Positions 24,274 to 35,757 are shown, counted from the first letter of the stretch. The stretch: DNA of 64,000 bases from Anadara kagoshimensis (GCA_021292105.1 CM037869.1:36583835-36647834); one strand, 5' to 3'. Notes: generated from the sequence alone by a model not told the origin. Numbers and translations: made by a program.

Positions 24274-26161
24274 TTTTTAGCTCACCTGAGCTGAAAGCTC
24301 AGATGAGCTATTGCTATCTATACCCGTCCGTCGTGCGTCGTCGCGTCGTCGTCCGTCGTGCGTCGTGCGTAAACTTTTTACATTTTAATCTTCTCCTCTG
24401 AAACTACCAGGCCAAAATTAATGAAACTTGGTCAGCATCATGCCTGGGTGAAGCCCTTTCAGATTTGCACAAATGAAGGAGTTATGTCCCCTTGGGGCCC
24501 CATTAGGGGGGAAAAAGTAAAAAACTTTAAAAATCTTCTCCTCTGAATCTACAAGAGATATACCTTAGTAATTTCATTTATAATATTCTTAGGTCATCTA
24601 TTTTCAGATTTGCACAAATGAAAGCCGTGGGGCACTAAATGGGGAATTGGCAAGGTACTTAAGGGGGAAATGGCTAAAATTAATGTATTTGTCAATATAG
24701 CTTGAAAACTATAAACTTTTTGTATAGGCATGTATATTGGAATATTGTAGGTATTAGCCTAACGGTCATTTTGATATATGAACGAAGGTCATAGGATCAA
24801 AGGTCAAGGTCATAGACACGAACGTATACTTAAAAGGCTAATTATCTCAAAAACTAGTAACATTTTGTATAGGCATGTATATTAGAATATTGTAGGTATT
24901 AGCTTAATGGTCATTTTGATATTCGAATGAAGTTCATAGGTTCAAAGGTCAAGGTCATAGGCACGAACAAATACTTAAAAGGCTAATTATCTCAAAAACT
25001 ATAAATTTTTTGTATAGGCATGTATATTGGAATATTGTAGGTATTAGCCTATCGGTCATTTTGATATATGAACGAAGGTCATAGGCTCAAAGGTCAAGGT
25101 TATAGACACAAACGAATACTTAAAAGGCTAATTATCTCAAAAACTATAAACATTTTGTATAGGCATGTATATTGGAATATTATAGGTATTAGCCTAACGG
25201 TCATTTTGATATTCGATTGAAGGTCATAGGTTCAAAGGTCAAGGCCTAAGGTATTAACAAATACTTAAAAGGCTAATTATTTAAAAAACTATAAACTTTT
25301 TGTATAGGCATGTATATAGGATTATTGTAGGTATTAGCCTAACGGTCATTTTGATATATGAATGAAGGTCATAGGCTCAAAGGTCAAGGTTATAGACACA
25401 AACGAATACTAAAAGGCTAATTATCTGAAAAAACTATAATTTTTTTGTATAGGCATGTATATTGGAATATTGTAGGTATTAGCCTTATGGTCATTTTCAT
25501 TTATGATTGAAGGTTATAGATTCAAAGGTCAAGGTCATAGACAATGATGAATGCTTAACAGGTTTATTAACTCAAAAACTATTAACCTTTTGTATAGACA
25601 TGTATATTGGAATATTGTAGGTATTAGTCAAACAGTCATTTTGATATATGAATGAAGTTCATAGGTTCAAAGGTCAAGGTCATAGGCATGAACAAAAACT
25701 TAAAAGGCTAATTATCTCAAAAACTATAAATTTTTTGTATAGGCATGTATATTGGAATATTGTAGGTATTAGCCTAACGGTCATTTGATATATGAATGAA
25801 GGTCATAGGTTCAAAGGTCAAGGTTATAGACACAAACGAATACTTAAAAGGCTAATTATCTCAAAAACTAAAAAAATTTTGTATAGCCATGTATATTGGA
25901 ATATTGTAGGTATTAGTTTTATGGTCATTTTCATTTATGATTGAAGGTTATAGATTCAAAGGTCAAGGTCATAGACAATGATGAATGCTTAAAAGGTTTA
26001 TTAACTCAAAAACTATTAACCTTTTGTATAAACATGTATATTAGAATATTGTAAGATTTTGCAAAACTTTTTGTAAATTATTAATGTCATTGACAATAGA
26101 ACCTCTGCATGACATTTTTACTAAGACTCAGGTGAGCGTTAAGGCCCATGGGCCTCTTGTT
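24274..26161 (+). mobile_element. HINE/pearl-like element with about nine 145-bp core repeats
   Basis: Begins TTTTTAGCTCACCTGAGCTG and ends CTCAGGTGAGCGTTAAGGCC, then CATGGGCCTCTTGTT with an 11-bp-scale hairpin. TGTATAGGCATGTAT recurs at 24721, 24866, 25011, 25156, 25301, 25446, 25591, 25736, 25880 and 26024, spacing 144-145. Each unit also has GGTCATTTTGATATATGAA and AAAGGTCAAGGTCATAG. It is inserted in a T-run of the host element. Confidence 0.85.
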
Positions 26162-27021
26162 GATCTTTTTTATGGTTGTTTTGATTGTATATTATTGTAT
26201 GAATGGTTCTAAAAGCAACTTTAGTAACTTTTTCGAAATTTTGGCCCCACCAATATTCCAAGATGGCCACCAGTGTTAAATCATAAACTTAACTAAAATG
26301 ACTTCTTCTCATAAACCACTAGGCTAATTTCATTTAAACTTAACAGGTGATGCCAATTAAAAATATTTTTTTTTTGTGTGGCCATGCCCGCTGTTACTAT
26401 AAATAGCAAAAACATTTAAAAATCATCTTCTTCTGCAGAACCGCTTTGGTAGGAATGTTCTCCAACTGGGGCTCTTCCAAAATATTGTTTTTCGTGTCAA
26501 TAGGAAATCTAAGATGGCTGCTACTTGTTACTAAAACCAGAACATTCTGTAAAATTTTTATTTTAATCTTTTTTTTTTGTGGTCCCTCTGATTGTATGTT
26601 ATATGTATTTATGGTTCCAAAAGCTAATTTAGTAATTTTGTCAAAATTATGGCCCATTCCATATTCCAAGATGGCCGCCAAAGCTAGACTTAGGATTTTA
26701 ATAAAACAAAAAGCAGAGTAATCAAACTTAAAGAATTAGTACGTTTAGTTCTACAAAGTTTCAGTTTTGACTAATGTGTTCCAGGTGAGCGATACAGGCT
26801 CTATTGGGCCTCTTGTTGTAAATTGTTTAATATGAATATAGGCACTACCTATAGAAAAATTCATTATAACTCACAGAATACACATCTGGTATCAAATCAT
26901 TTATTAGAAAGATTTTGTCAATGTATACATATTTGTAGCTTTCTTTGCTAGGCTTATTTTTTAAAACTTTTTTTTATTTAATACAAACCTAATACATGTA
27001 TAATAACATTTTCTTTTGTAG

Positions 27022-27159
27022 ATTTAAATTAGGAGGCAGAAAATTTGGCAGATATCTATTTTTCTTGGTTCTTTTGTCACAGCAAGGAAAGACTCTTACA
27101 GAGAAAATGTACCAGACTTTGTTTCAGTACTTTATAGATATGTTTGGAGTGGAGAGTTA
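27022..27159 (+). CDS. Host gene exon 2
   Basis: Bounded by a pyrimidine-rich acceptor (TTTTCTTTTGTAG|A) and a consensus donor (TTA|GTAAGT at 27160). With the two bases carried from exon 1 it reads open through 45 codons as residues 142-186: KLGGRKFGRYLFFLVLL, then QQGKTLTEKMYQTLFQ. This is an amphipathic, helix-rich stretch. Two bases (TA) pass to exon 3. The exact phase fit on both sides and the lack of repeat similarity make it a genuine exon. Confidence 0.78.
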
Positions 27160-27972
27160 GTAAGTACTTAATGACGCTTAGTGTCGTGTAAATCATTTTA
27201 TTAGATTGGGTGGTGACATACAGATTGTTAGTCTGCAAATATTCAAATCACCAACATGTCTAATTTTATCTCTTATTTTTAGCTAACTTGACCAAAAGTC
27301 ATTTGAGCTTATGGCATGATAAAGAATATTTGTTTGATTTGGTGCTTGACATGTATCTTCTCAGACCACTAGTTCTCTTTAAAATTCAAAATTCTGCAAA
27401 TAACAGTTTCATCATTTAAATTATATCACTGGTGTGTCATTTTATATTTGATAATACTTGCACCACAATGTACATGTACTTGCGAAATGTTGGGATTTAA
27501 GATGTAATTATTATTCTGTTATGAAGTACATGTGTCTTATACATTAATTCATAGTAAATATTGCAGTACGTATTTATACATATTATTTTATTTAGAAACA
27601 GGCTATACCCTTAAAAATCTCTCATTCCTACTTAGCCAACATTAAAAACCTCACCTGTACAAAATTTCAAAATGTTGTCTTAGTTGGAATGAACCTGTAA
27701 AAGATATCAGCATCATGGATGATGGTTTGGGATGTACAGTAGATTTTAATAACCATATATTTTTATTTTAATACACTTATTTCCACTACCGATAATCTGA
27801 ATAATACAGATTAACTTCATACACACCACATCCAGATAACACCGCATTGACTGTCCGCAATAAAACAGCAGCTTATTTTTAACCCCAAGATGATGTTAGC
27901 CCAATGTCAGCCCAAAGGGGGTTCCCCCGACCAAAGTACTCATGCCAGTGTGTACGAATAGGACACACAATG
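27160..27972. other. Intron 2 start: low-copy DNA with a short HINE 5' remnant
   Basis: At 27277-27340 a decayed 5' end (TTTTTAGCTAACTTGACC ... GAGCTTATGGCATGAT) of the HINE superfamily is visible. From about 27890 a segment begins that is duplicated at 29440-29700. No gene. Confidence 0.5.
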
Positions 27973-28747
27973 CAGGGGTTGAAAATTTTATCAGATGAGC
28001 AAAAGCCCAGGGCTTTTTGATACAGAAAATCAAAACCCCGCAATTTTTTTTATGAAGTCCGGTGTTTGATAAACGACAGAATCAAAAAAGATATATGCCT
28101 GTAGCTTTCGGGTTATTCAAGTCCTAAAACCAGTGTTTGTACACGCTAAGTGTTCCTGTTTCGAATTATGTATTTTTAATGGATCTATGTGCAAATTTTT
28201 GGTATAACGACAAAGCATCATTTCTATCGGCAGTTTGAGGGTGTTTTTGGCAATATTTACAAAATATTTCCGCATTATCGGATTTATGCTCATCATAGAT
28301 GACCCATGGAAATTTGTTGACCCAATACTGTTGAAACAATCGGAAATGCTTCTCCTTATCATATGTGGCGTCTTTATTGTCTTGTGACTTTCTTTTCTTG
28401 CCACTGGAACCCAATGCAGTCTGCTTGTTCGACTTGAAATTAAACTTGAATAGCGACATGACTGATCGATTACTGGCGCATTAATGATATAGATTTTCTT
28501 TATCAACAGAATGCTTAAGCTACCGCCTATGACTAGCATTTCTTACAAGCGCAGTAATGATCAAATATGAATGTAAAGAACAACAGGCAATGTGACTACA
28601 GACCAGACGACAGTCGATAATAAATTAATAAATTTCATTAGTCCTTTAAGTATTAAAGCCCGGTGGGCTTTTCAGTGAAATTTTTGCCAAGTCCTCCTAG
28701 ACATATTTTAGTCCCGGGCATCGGGCTTGAAGAATTTTCAACCCCTG
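27973..28747. mobile_element. hAT-like DNA transposon remnant with TIRs
   Basis: The terminal inverted repeat CAGGGGTTGAAAATT at 27973 is matched by AATTTTCAACCCCTG ending 28747. It is flanked by CAATG on both sides (27968-27972 and 28748-28752). The CAGGG start is typical of hAT elements, but those usually duplicate 8 bp, so the class is tentative. It carries a minus-strand zinc-finger frame (28166-28459). A second copy of the surrounding DNA at 29440-29700 lacks the element. Confidence 0.75.
28166..28459 (-). CDS. hAT-type zinc-finger (TTF/BED-like) N-terminal fragment, 97 aa
   Basis: The frame starts MSLFKFNFKSNKQ, has a lysine-rich stretch (GKKRKSQDNK) and then WVNKFPWVIYDEH followed by FCKYCQKH. 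An aromatic-Pro-Trp...Tyr-Asp block before a C-x2-C pair is characteristic of the TTF-type zinc finger at the N-terminus of hAT transposases and of ZNF862-type proteins derived from them. The second metal-binding half and the catalytic RNase-H domain are absent, so this is a leftover first portion lying within TIRs. The family call rests on pattern only. Confidence 0.6.
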   Translation of the reverse strand: MSLFKFNFKSNKQTALGSSGKKRKSQDNKDATYDKEKHFRLFQQYWVNKFPWVIYDEHKSDNAEIFCKYCQKHPQTADRNDALSLYQKFAHRSIKNT

Positions 28748-29715
28748 CAATGCACCAATTTGGTTAAAATTCATTTATTTTGTATGTCATGTAGTTTCAA
28801 ATGATATATTGTTTGAACTGATGTACTTCGTAGCAAATTATTTCAGCCCTATATAATACTATTTGCATTTGACAGTTTTTAAGGTACTTTTTGGAACCGG
28901 GGCCACTTGACTCGGAAGTGTTTAATGAGACCTTAAGCAAAAAAAAAATTTTTTTTAATTGTTACACAATTCAGCATTTTTGAAAACTTTTACTCATTAC
29001 AAGTAAAATGAGGGGTTATTCATTCCATTCTGTCAACTTTAACTCATTTTATGGTTGTTTATGCCCTGCTACTTATTTAGCAGATATTGCAAATTCAGTC
29101 CTGCAACGCATATTTTAGCATAAGAGTAGGTCCCACAACCTTGCAACAGTCAAATATTACCTCCATTATTGAAGTAATGGTACTAATGACATATTTTCGG
29201 GGTTATGGCCATTATTTCTTAAGGTCTCATACAACACTTTGGCCTTCCCCATAGGGTCCCATGTTAAATTCAACGTTTTTGTGGTGCCACTGCAAGATTC
29301 TGTTCATGGTTGGCCCAATAAATGATATATCATCTTGAAGCAAATTAAAAACTGTTCAAAACTATGTTGTAAAAAGGGGACCTTCACTATTTACTTTTTT
29401 AGCTAATTGAGATTATACCAACACCGCACGGAAATTGGATATTGACTACTTATGCCAATTTCATCCTAAAGGGGGTTCCCCTGACCGAAGTACTCATGCC
29501 AGTTTACAAATATGACACAATGCACCAATTTGGTTAAAACCCATTTATTTGGTATGTCATCAAGTTTCAAATGATGTATTGTTTGAACTGATGTGTAGCA
29601 GATTATTTCAGTCCTATACAATACTATTAGCATTTGACAGTTTTTAAGGTACTATTTGGAACCCGGGCCACTTGACCCGGAAGTGTTTAATGAGACCTGA
29701 TGGGGAATTAATGTT

Positions 29716-30239
29716 GTCTCCCTTGGTCAGTAAATATGAAAGGTTGATTTTTGTTCTAACTATATCGACCAAATCATACGGCATACATTGGTAACACCCG
29801 CCCAACTGTCAGCTTCCGATTTCTTCCATATAAAGAAAAATAAATACAACTTACAGGTTCTTACTAAATAAAGAATGGAACGAATCAGAGGAGTGACGAA
29901 TTTTCATTCGGAACTCACTCTGTGAGTGAAATGAGTAAGACGGCTAAAATTACCTAATCGACAGGCTATTATAGGCCTTTGGGTGTGAACCAGACCGCCC
30001 CTTAGATTTCTCTAGAAGTTCTGTGTTTATGGAGTCCAATGCGATCTAGCTTTCTAGCTAGGTTAAATTATCGTGAAAAATCCCGATCATACTTAATTTT
30101 GGGGCTAAACATGCCAAAATCGCACTTTTCATACCAAGGTTGAGTTTAAACCACTCTAGCTCATTAACCGTTCTATCTATCAACTTGGCGTCAACAGACA
30201 AAAAATTCTTAAAGATGTTACCGAAAAAACGGTATTTTT
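29716..30239. other. Intronic low-copy DNA
   Basis: No repeat family or open frame recognised. Confidence 0.4.
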
Positions 30240-30480
30240 AGATTTTTTTCTAGTGACCTCATCTCCTAGGTTTGAATTCTGCTCGGGCAGATCCTATCAT
30301 CCTATCGTATGAAAGTTTGTCAGTTCACTTGCGGAAGGTAGGTGATTTTCTTTGGGTACTCTGGTTTTCTCAACCATCCCTGAACTGAGCGCCTCGGAAT
30401 CAGCGAAAGAATCTTGACTGAAGCGTTAAATTTCATTACACCATTCCATCCATTCACCAGGTTTCCTTCACAATAACTGA
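30240..30480 (+). mobile_element. Decayed SINE, 5' truncated
   Basis: Keeps a B-box-like GGTTTGAATTCTGCTCGGGC and the body AGTTCACTTGCGGAAGGTAGG. The tail is CGCCTCGGAATCAGCGAAAG followed by AATCTTGACTG. It is the same family as 31058-31290; a second tail fragment follows at 30478-30515. Confidence 0.6.
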
Positions 30481-30599
30481 ACTGACCGCCTCGACATAAG
30501 TGAAAAACATTTCCATTTTACGATATGCCAAACATTATTCAACATGCTAGTAATAGATTTGAAAGTGAACTGTGCGCCTCTATGCAAGATGAATAATCT

Positions 30600-31862
30600 T
30601 GAAAATGACATTTACTACTTTAGTTCACACAGAAGAAATTTTATAGAAGAAACTTGAAATGTACGGTTTATAATTTGACTTGTACATTTCATAACAGAAA
30701 TTTTCATGACGACACATTGTAAATTTCATTTCAAAACTATGCCACTGAAAATTTAACGGGATAAAGTGGAGATTAATAATTTTGTGTTAGAATCACAGAC
30801 TTTTACACAAGATACCACTGTGTAGCTCAGTTGGTAATATGTTCGCTTCGTAAGGAGGTTGTTGGTTCGCTCCCCGGCCGTGTCTGGCCAAAGACTTGAA
30901 AGTAGGTAGCACTCGGAAATCATTACTTCACTCCACTTAGAATAGAACGTGTCTCAATACAGTATAAACTTATAAATTGTATTAATGTAGGAAATGAAAT
31001 GAAAAAAAATCATCTCAAGAATTTACATAAACTTTTTCCTTAAGGTTAAAAAAATGGGCGCCTCAATGACCGAGTGATCTACAGCGCACTTACGGATCAC
31101 AGCGCCTCTCACCGCCAAGGTTTGAATCCCGCTCGGGAGATCCTAGTGTGAAAAAAAATTGTCACTTCACTTGCCGAGGGTAGGTGGTTTTCCGGCGGTC
31201 GCTCCGGTTCCCTCCACCATCCCTAAACTAACCGCCTCGACATTTAGTGAAAGAATCTTGACTGGGGCGTAAAACTTAATAAATCCAAGGCTAATTAATG
31301 TAAATGACATGTTATTAAGGCGATTGATGATTTAACTTTCTGAATTTTAGTAAAATGTCTACTTTGAACAGTTCACACACAATAAATTTTGAAGAGAAAC
31401 TTGAAATGTGCGGTTTATTATTATATTTGCACATTTCATGACAACAGAAAGTTTCATGACGACATAATTGTAATTTTCATTAAAAACAAATTTAATGGTA
31501 AATATTTAAAAAAAAAAAAAAAATCGCGGAATAAACTGTAGTTTAATTTGTCTGTTAAATTTATCTCTTCCTGAAAAATGTTTATTTGCAGTCAAGATCA
31601 ATTTTAATTGTATTACTGTGTTACTCAGTTGGCAGAGTGGGAGGTTGTTGGTTCGATCCCCGGTCGGGTTTGATCCAAGGCTTGAAATTAGGTAGTAACT
31701 ATTCTGTCGCCTATCCCTCCGATTCACTCGGCATTGAAAGTCACGGAAATTTAAAATAAACGAAGTCCCAAAAATATTGCACCTTCGCTTATAGCTGGCG
31801 ATGTCTCGATATAAGTGAAATATTCTTGACTAGGACATTAAACACCATTACTCACTCACTCT
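30600..31862 (+). repeat. Imperfect tandem duplication carrying three SINE copies
   Basis: A block with GAAACTTGAAATGTACGG and TTTCATGACGACA occurs at 30600-30815 and again at 31350-31610. Each is followed by a SINE. SINE fragments: 30820-30960 (TGTAGCTCAGTTGGTAATAT head), 31058-31290 (head with CGAGTGATCTACAGCGC and B-box GGTTTGAATCCC, tail TTAGTGAAAGAATCTTGACTG) and 31612-31862 (head GTTACTCAGTTGGCAGAG, B-box GGTTCGATCCC, tail GATATAAGTGAAATATTC). All heads resemble tRNA genes but are degenerate. Confidence 0.7.
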
Positions 31863-32387
31863 CTTGGCACATTAAGTATTGCACTTACGGTGGTGCTGTG
31901 TCAGCCAGATCACATAATGCTACTATAAAGGAGGGTGTCTGCTTTGTACTAGAACACATTTATAAAAACTCAAAAACAAATGGAATAAATGTATCAGAAA
32001 TTTCCCTGTATTTGTATGTTTTATACCGTTGTAATGTGCTAAGTTTCGATTTTGCTAATTTGTTGAATATGGATCGGGATGTAGGTTTGTTTGATTTAAT
32101 ATAATGTGAAACACAATGTACATATGTATAGTTAAAAGTAAAACACGTGGGCTTCCAATAAGCCGGAAGGTGGTGCTATCTATAAATAAAGCAGCCAAAA
32201 GTAGAATAGAAAAAGCCGCGACTTAGCGCATGCAATTTGGTGAAAATTTTCCATACCAATTTTCTGTATTAAACAGCCCTTTCAATGCCGACGTCACAGA
32301 AAAAGATGAATAAATTATCTCTTATCCAATCAACGATAAGCATGTCGAACTGCCTACAAGAAGCCATGTTTTTTGGACAAATGCAAC

Positions 32388-32455
32388 ATGACTGACGGTA
32401 GTCAATGTGGCATTATTAGACATTATTTTGCAGCTGTTATGGAATATTATCTGTC
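32388..32455 (+). CDS. Candidate small first exon (speculative)
   Basis: ATG followed by 22 codons (MTDGSQCGIIRHYFAAVM...) and two bases, then a strong donor C|GTAAGT at 32456. A CCAAT motif lies about 55 bp upstream in an otherwise low-copy stretch. It joins in frame to 32713-32758. No homology is recognised, and a chance alignment of short open segments with splice signals is quite possible. Confidence 0.3.
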
Positions 32456-32712
32456 GTAAGTAACTTAACAGAATGTTTAAGCACATAATGGACAGCCGAC
32501 AAGGGTTTTTGACTGAGAAAGCTTGGGGTTTTCTTGGGGAAATTCCCCAACAACTGCAACAAACAAAGCGTCCATGCCATCAGTTTGCTAGAACACGGCT
32601 GTCAAATATTTAAATGTTACAGGTTGGTAAATAAGAACTACAAAGATGGGATTGTTTAATAGATATATATCTTGACAAGGCATTTCTAATGTACGTTTAT
32701 CCTTGAAGCAAG

Positions 32713-32758
32713 CGATGGAGAGGCATCATCTCTGACTGACGACATAAACACTGAACAG
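32713..32758 (+). CDS. Candidate small second exon (speculative)
   Basis: With TC carried from 32455 it reads S-DGEASSLTDDINTEQ and ends at a good donor, CAG|GTATGT. The acceptor (TTGAAGCAAG|C) has a weak pyrimidine tract. No third exon was found before the minisatellite at 33518. It would be a second gene nested in intron 2 of the first, or chance. Confidence 0.28.
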
Positions 32759-33517
32759 GTATGTTTACTCCTACACACAATGAAAATTGTAATGATTGTT
32801 CATCTCTTGACATGGTTCGTATTCCCTGTGGTGTCGAGGTTAATATGTAAAATTACTGTATTTTGTTAGGCAGGTCCACATGGTGCACGTGTATGAAAAG
32901 GGGAGAAACACAACAAAATCAACTTCGTCACAGAGTGCATGGATGAGGATCAGATAATTGTTTATAACAGTTTAATAATGTGTACAGACAACACACTGCC
33001 CCTCCCAAACCCATATAAACGTTTATTTGCACACATTACCTATAGCTAGGTTTCCATAAATTTAAAATTATTAATAGCCAAATTTCCAAAATTGTGAAAA
33101 TGCAGTCCTTTTAAAAGTATTTTTTCATAAGTTTGCTTAAACAGGTTACTTTTTCAAAGAATCTTTCAGAAATTAGACTGTTAGTAGCCAATGGTGATTT
33201 TGGCTACCAGTAATTACCTATTTTCTCTGTGGCTCTCTGGATCCAAGTTGGATTGCATCACAACTCCACAGAATTTGTCATTTGTTTATCAATCATGCAG
33301 ATGTTACCTTGAACAGGTATAATTATATTCAAAAAGTTTTATGCCGTAATCATAGTATTGTTGATAAAGTCGATGTCTCTGTCAGGATTGCCCTGGATAT
33401 GTTTGACGTTTCATGTTCCTTTCACACAATTTTGATTGCACACATGGCGGGGTATCTAGCTAAACAGGATGTGCAGGCAAAATTTCTGCATCTTCATCAA
33501 TTCTGTAGCTTGCAGCC
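32759..33517. other. Low-copy DNA upstream of the minisatellite
   Basis: No repeat or convincing exon. An open frame starting at 33282 merely runs into the 39-bp array. Confidence 0.4.
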
Positions 33518-35757
33518 TCTCAATTTCAGTGAAATTTTCTTGATTATATCACTGCATCTTAATATAAGTGAAAGAATCTTGACTGTACCACTGCATCTCA
33601 ATATAAGTGAAATAATCTTGACCGTACCACTGCATCTCAATATAAGTTAAAGAATCTTGACCGTAACACTACGTCTCAATATAAGTGAAATAATCTTGAC
33701 CGTACCACTGCATCTCAATATAAGTTAAAGAATCTTGACCGTAACACTACGTCTCAATATAAGTGAAATAATCTTGGCGGTATCATTGCGTCTCGGTATA
33801 ACATGTATAAGTGAAATAATCTTGATGGTATCACTGTGTCTCTATATAAGTGAAAGAATCTTGACCGTACCACTGCGTCTCGGTATAAGTGGAAGAATCT
33901 TGACCGTACCACTGCGTCTCAATATAAGTGAAATAATCTTGACCGTACCACTGCATTTTGATCTAAGTGAAAGAATCTTGACTGGCCTACCACTGCATCT
34001 TAATATAAGCGAAATTTTCTTGACTGTACCACTGCGTCTCAATATCAATAAAATTATCTTAGCTGTATCACTGCGTCTCAGTACCAGTGAAATAACCTTA
34101 ACCGTACCACTGCGTCTCAATATAAGTGCAATAATCTTGACCGTACCACTGCATTTTGATATAAGTGAAAGAATCTTGACTGGCGTACCACTGCATATCA
34201 GTATAAGTGAAAGAATCTTGACCATACCACTGCGTCTCGTAATAAATGAAGTAATTTTGACCATAACACTGTGTCTCAATATAAGTGAAAGAATCTTGAT
34301 CGTACCACTGCGTCTAATATAAGTGAAAGAATCTTGGCGGTATCACTGCGTCATAGTACAAGTGAAAGAATCTTGACCGTACCACTGCGTCTCAATATAA
34401 GTGAAAGAATCTTGACCGTACCACTGCGTCTCAATATAAGTGAAAGAATCTTGACCATACCACTGCATCTCAATATAAGTGAAATAATCTTGGCGGTATC
34501 ACTGCGTCATAGTATAAGTGAAAGAATCTTTATCCTACCACTGCATCCCAATATAAGTGTAATAATCTTCGCGGTATCACTGCATATCGATAGAAGTGAA
34601 AGAATCTTGACCATACCACTGCGTCTCAATATAAGTGAAATAATCTTGGCGGTATCGCAGCGTCTCAATATAAGGGAAATAATCTTGGCGGTATCGCAAC
34701 GTCTTAATATAAGGGAAATAATCTTAACCGTACCACTGCGTCTCAATATAAGTGAAAAAATCTTGACAGTACCACTGCATCTCAGTATAAGTGAAAGAAT
34801 CTTGACCGTACCACTGCATCTCAATATAAGTGAAATAATATTGGCTGTATCACTGCGTCTCAGTATAAGTGAAAGAATCTTGACCGTACCACTGCATCTC
34901 AATATAAGTGAAATAATATTGGTGGTATCACTGCGTCTCAGTATAAGTGAAAGAATCTTGATCGTACCACTGCGTCTCAATATAAGTGAAAGAATCTTGA
35001 CCATACCACTGCGTCTCAATATAAGTGAAATAATCTTGGCGGTATCACTGCGTCATAGTATAAGTGAAATAATCTTAACCGTACCACTTTGTCTCAATAT
35101 AAGTGAAAGAATCTTGACAGTACCACTGCATCTCGGTATAAGTGAAAGAATCTTAGCGGTATCACTGCATCTCAGTATAAGTGAAAGAATCTTAACCGTA
35201 CCACTGTGTCTCGATATAAGAGAAAGAATCTTGACCGTACCACTGTGTCTCTATATAAGTGCAATAATCTTGACCGTACCACTGCATTTTGATATAAGTG
35301 AAAGAATCTTAACTGGCGTACCACTGCATATCAATATAAGTGAAAGAATCTTGACCGTACCACTGCGTCTCAATATAAGTGAAATAATCTTGGCGGTAAC
35401 GCAGTGTTTGGTATAAGGGAAATAATCTTAACCGTACCACTGCGTCTCAATATAAGTGAAAGAATCTTGACAGTACCACTGCGTCTCAATATAAGTGAAA
35501 TAATCTTGGCGGTATCACTGCGTTTCAGTATAAGTGAAAGAATCTTGACCGTACCACTGCGTCTCAATATAAGTGAAAGAATCTTGACTGTACCACTGCC
35601 TCTCTATATAAATATAATAATCTTGACCATACCACTGCGTCTCTATATAAGTGAAAGAATCTTGACTGTACCACTGCGTCTCTATATAAATGCAATAATC
35701 TTGACCGTACCACTGCGCCTCGATATAAGTGAAACAATCTTGACCGTACCACTAATC
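33518..35757 (+). repeat. 39-bp minisatellite, about 57 units, resembling a SINE tail
   Basis: The unit is approximately CCACTGCGTCTCAATATAAG followed by TGAAAGAATCTTGACCGTA. Variants alternate GAAAGAATCTTGACCGTACC with GAAATAATCTTGGCGGTATC. A core of about 30 bp (TCTCAATATAAGTGAAATAA, TCTTGAC) matches the SINE tail at 31805-31835 (TCTCGATATAAGTGAAATAT, TCTTGAC). As 39 is a multiple of three and the unit has no stop in several frames, long open frames appear on both strands: plus repeats of RLNISERILTVPL and minus repeats of RRSGTVKILSLIL. I treat these as non-genic. Confidence 0.93.

Larger units (their letters stand above)
18991..26817 (+). mobile_element. HINE/pearl-like element split by two large insertions
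   Basis: Degraded 5' end (TTTTTATATCACCGTGCTAAAGCC) at 18991 and 3' end CCAGGTGAGCGATACAGGCTC ... TGGGCCTCTTGTT at 26817. The element proper is 18991-19107, about 23524-24273 and 26162-26817, roughly 1.5 kb. Its core carries TCCAAGATGGCCGCC and ACTTCTTCTCATAAACC. The sequence breaks at 19108 (after CCACTAGGCC) and resumes at 23524 (TTAAACTTGGTTC). It breaks again at 24274 and resumes at 26162 (GATCTTTTTTATGGTTG), matching the phrase at 23795. It lies wholly within intron 1. Confidence 0.7.
27890..29715. repeat. Direct duplication of about 250 bp, one copy with and one without the hAT-like insertion
   Basis: Copy 1 (about 27897-27972 plus 28748-28926) and copy 2 (about 29460-29697) share AAAGGGGGTTCCCC, AAGTACTCATGCCAG, GCACCAATTTGGTTAAAA, TTTGACAGTTTTTAAGGTAC and GGAAGTGTTTAATGAGACC. 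Copy 2 is uninterrupted at the insertion point. The sequence between (28927-29459) shows no gene. Confidence 0.8.

Noticed and set aside
24721-26060. CRISPR-like array of regularly spaced repeats
   Set aside because: Whole 145-bp units repeat with no unique spacers, in a eukaryotic transposon core.
28117-28539. 140-codon minus-strand frame overlapping the zinc-finger frame
   Set aside because: It is in a different frame and has no recognisable motif. The 28166-28459 frame has the Cys pair and the FPW block.
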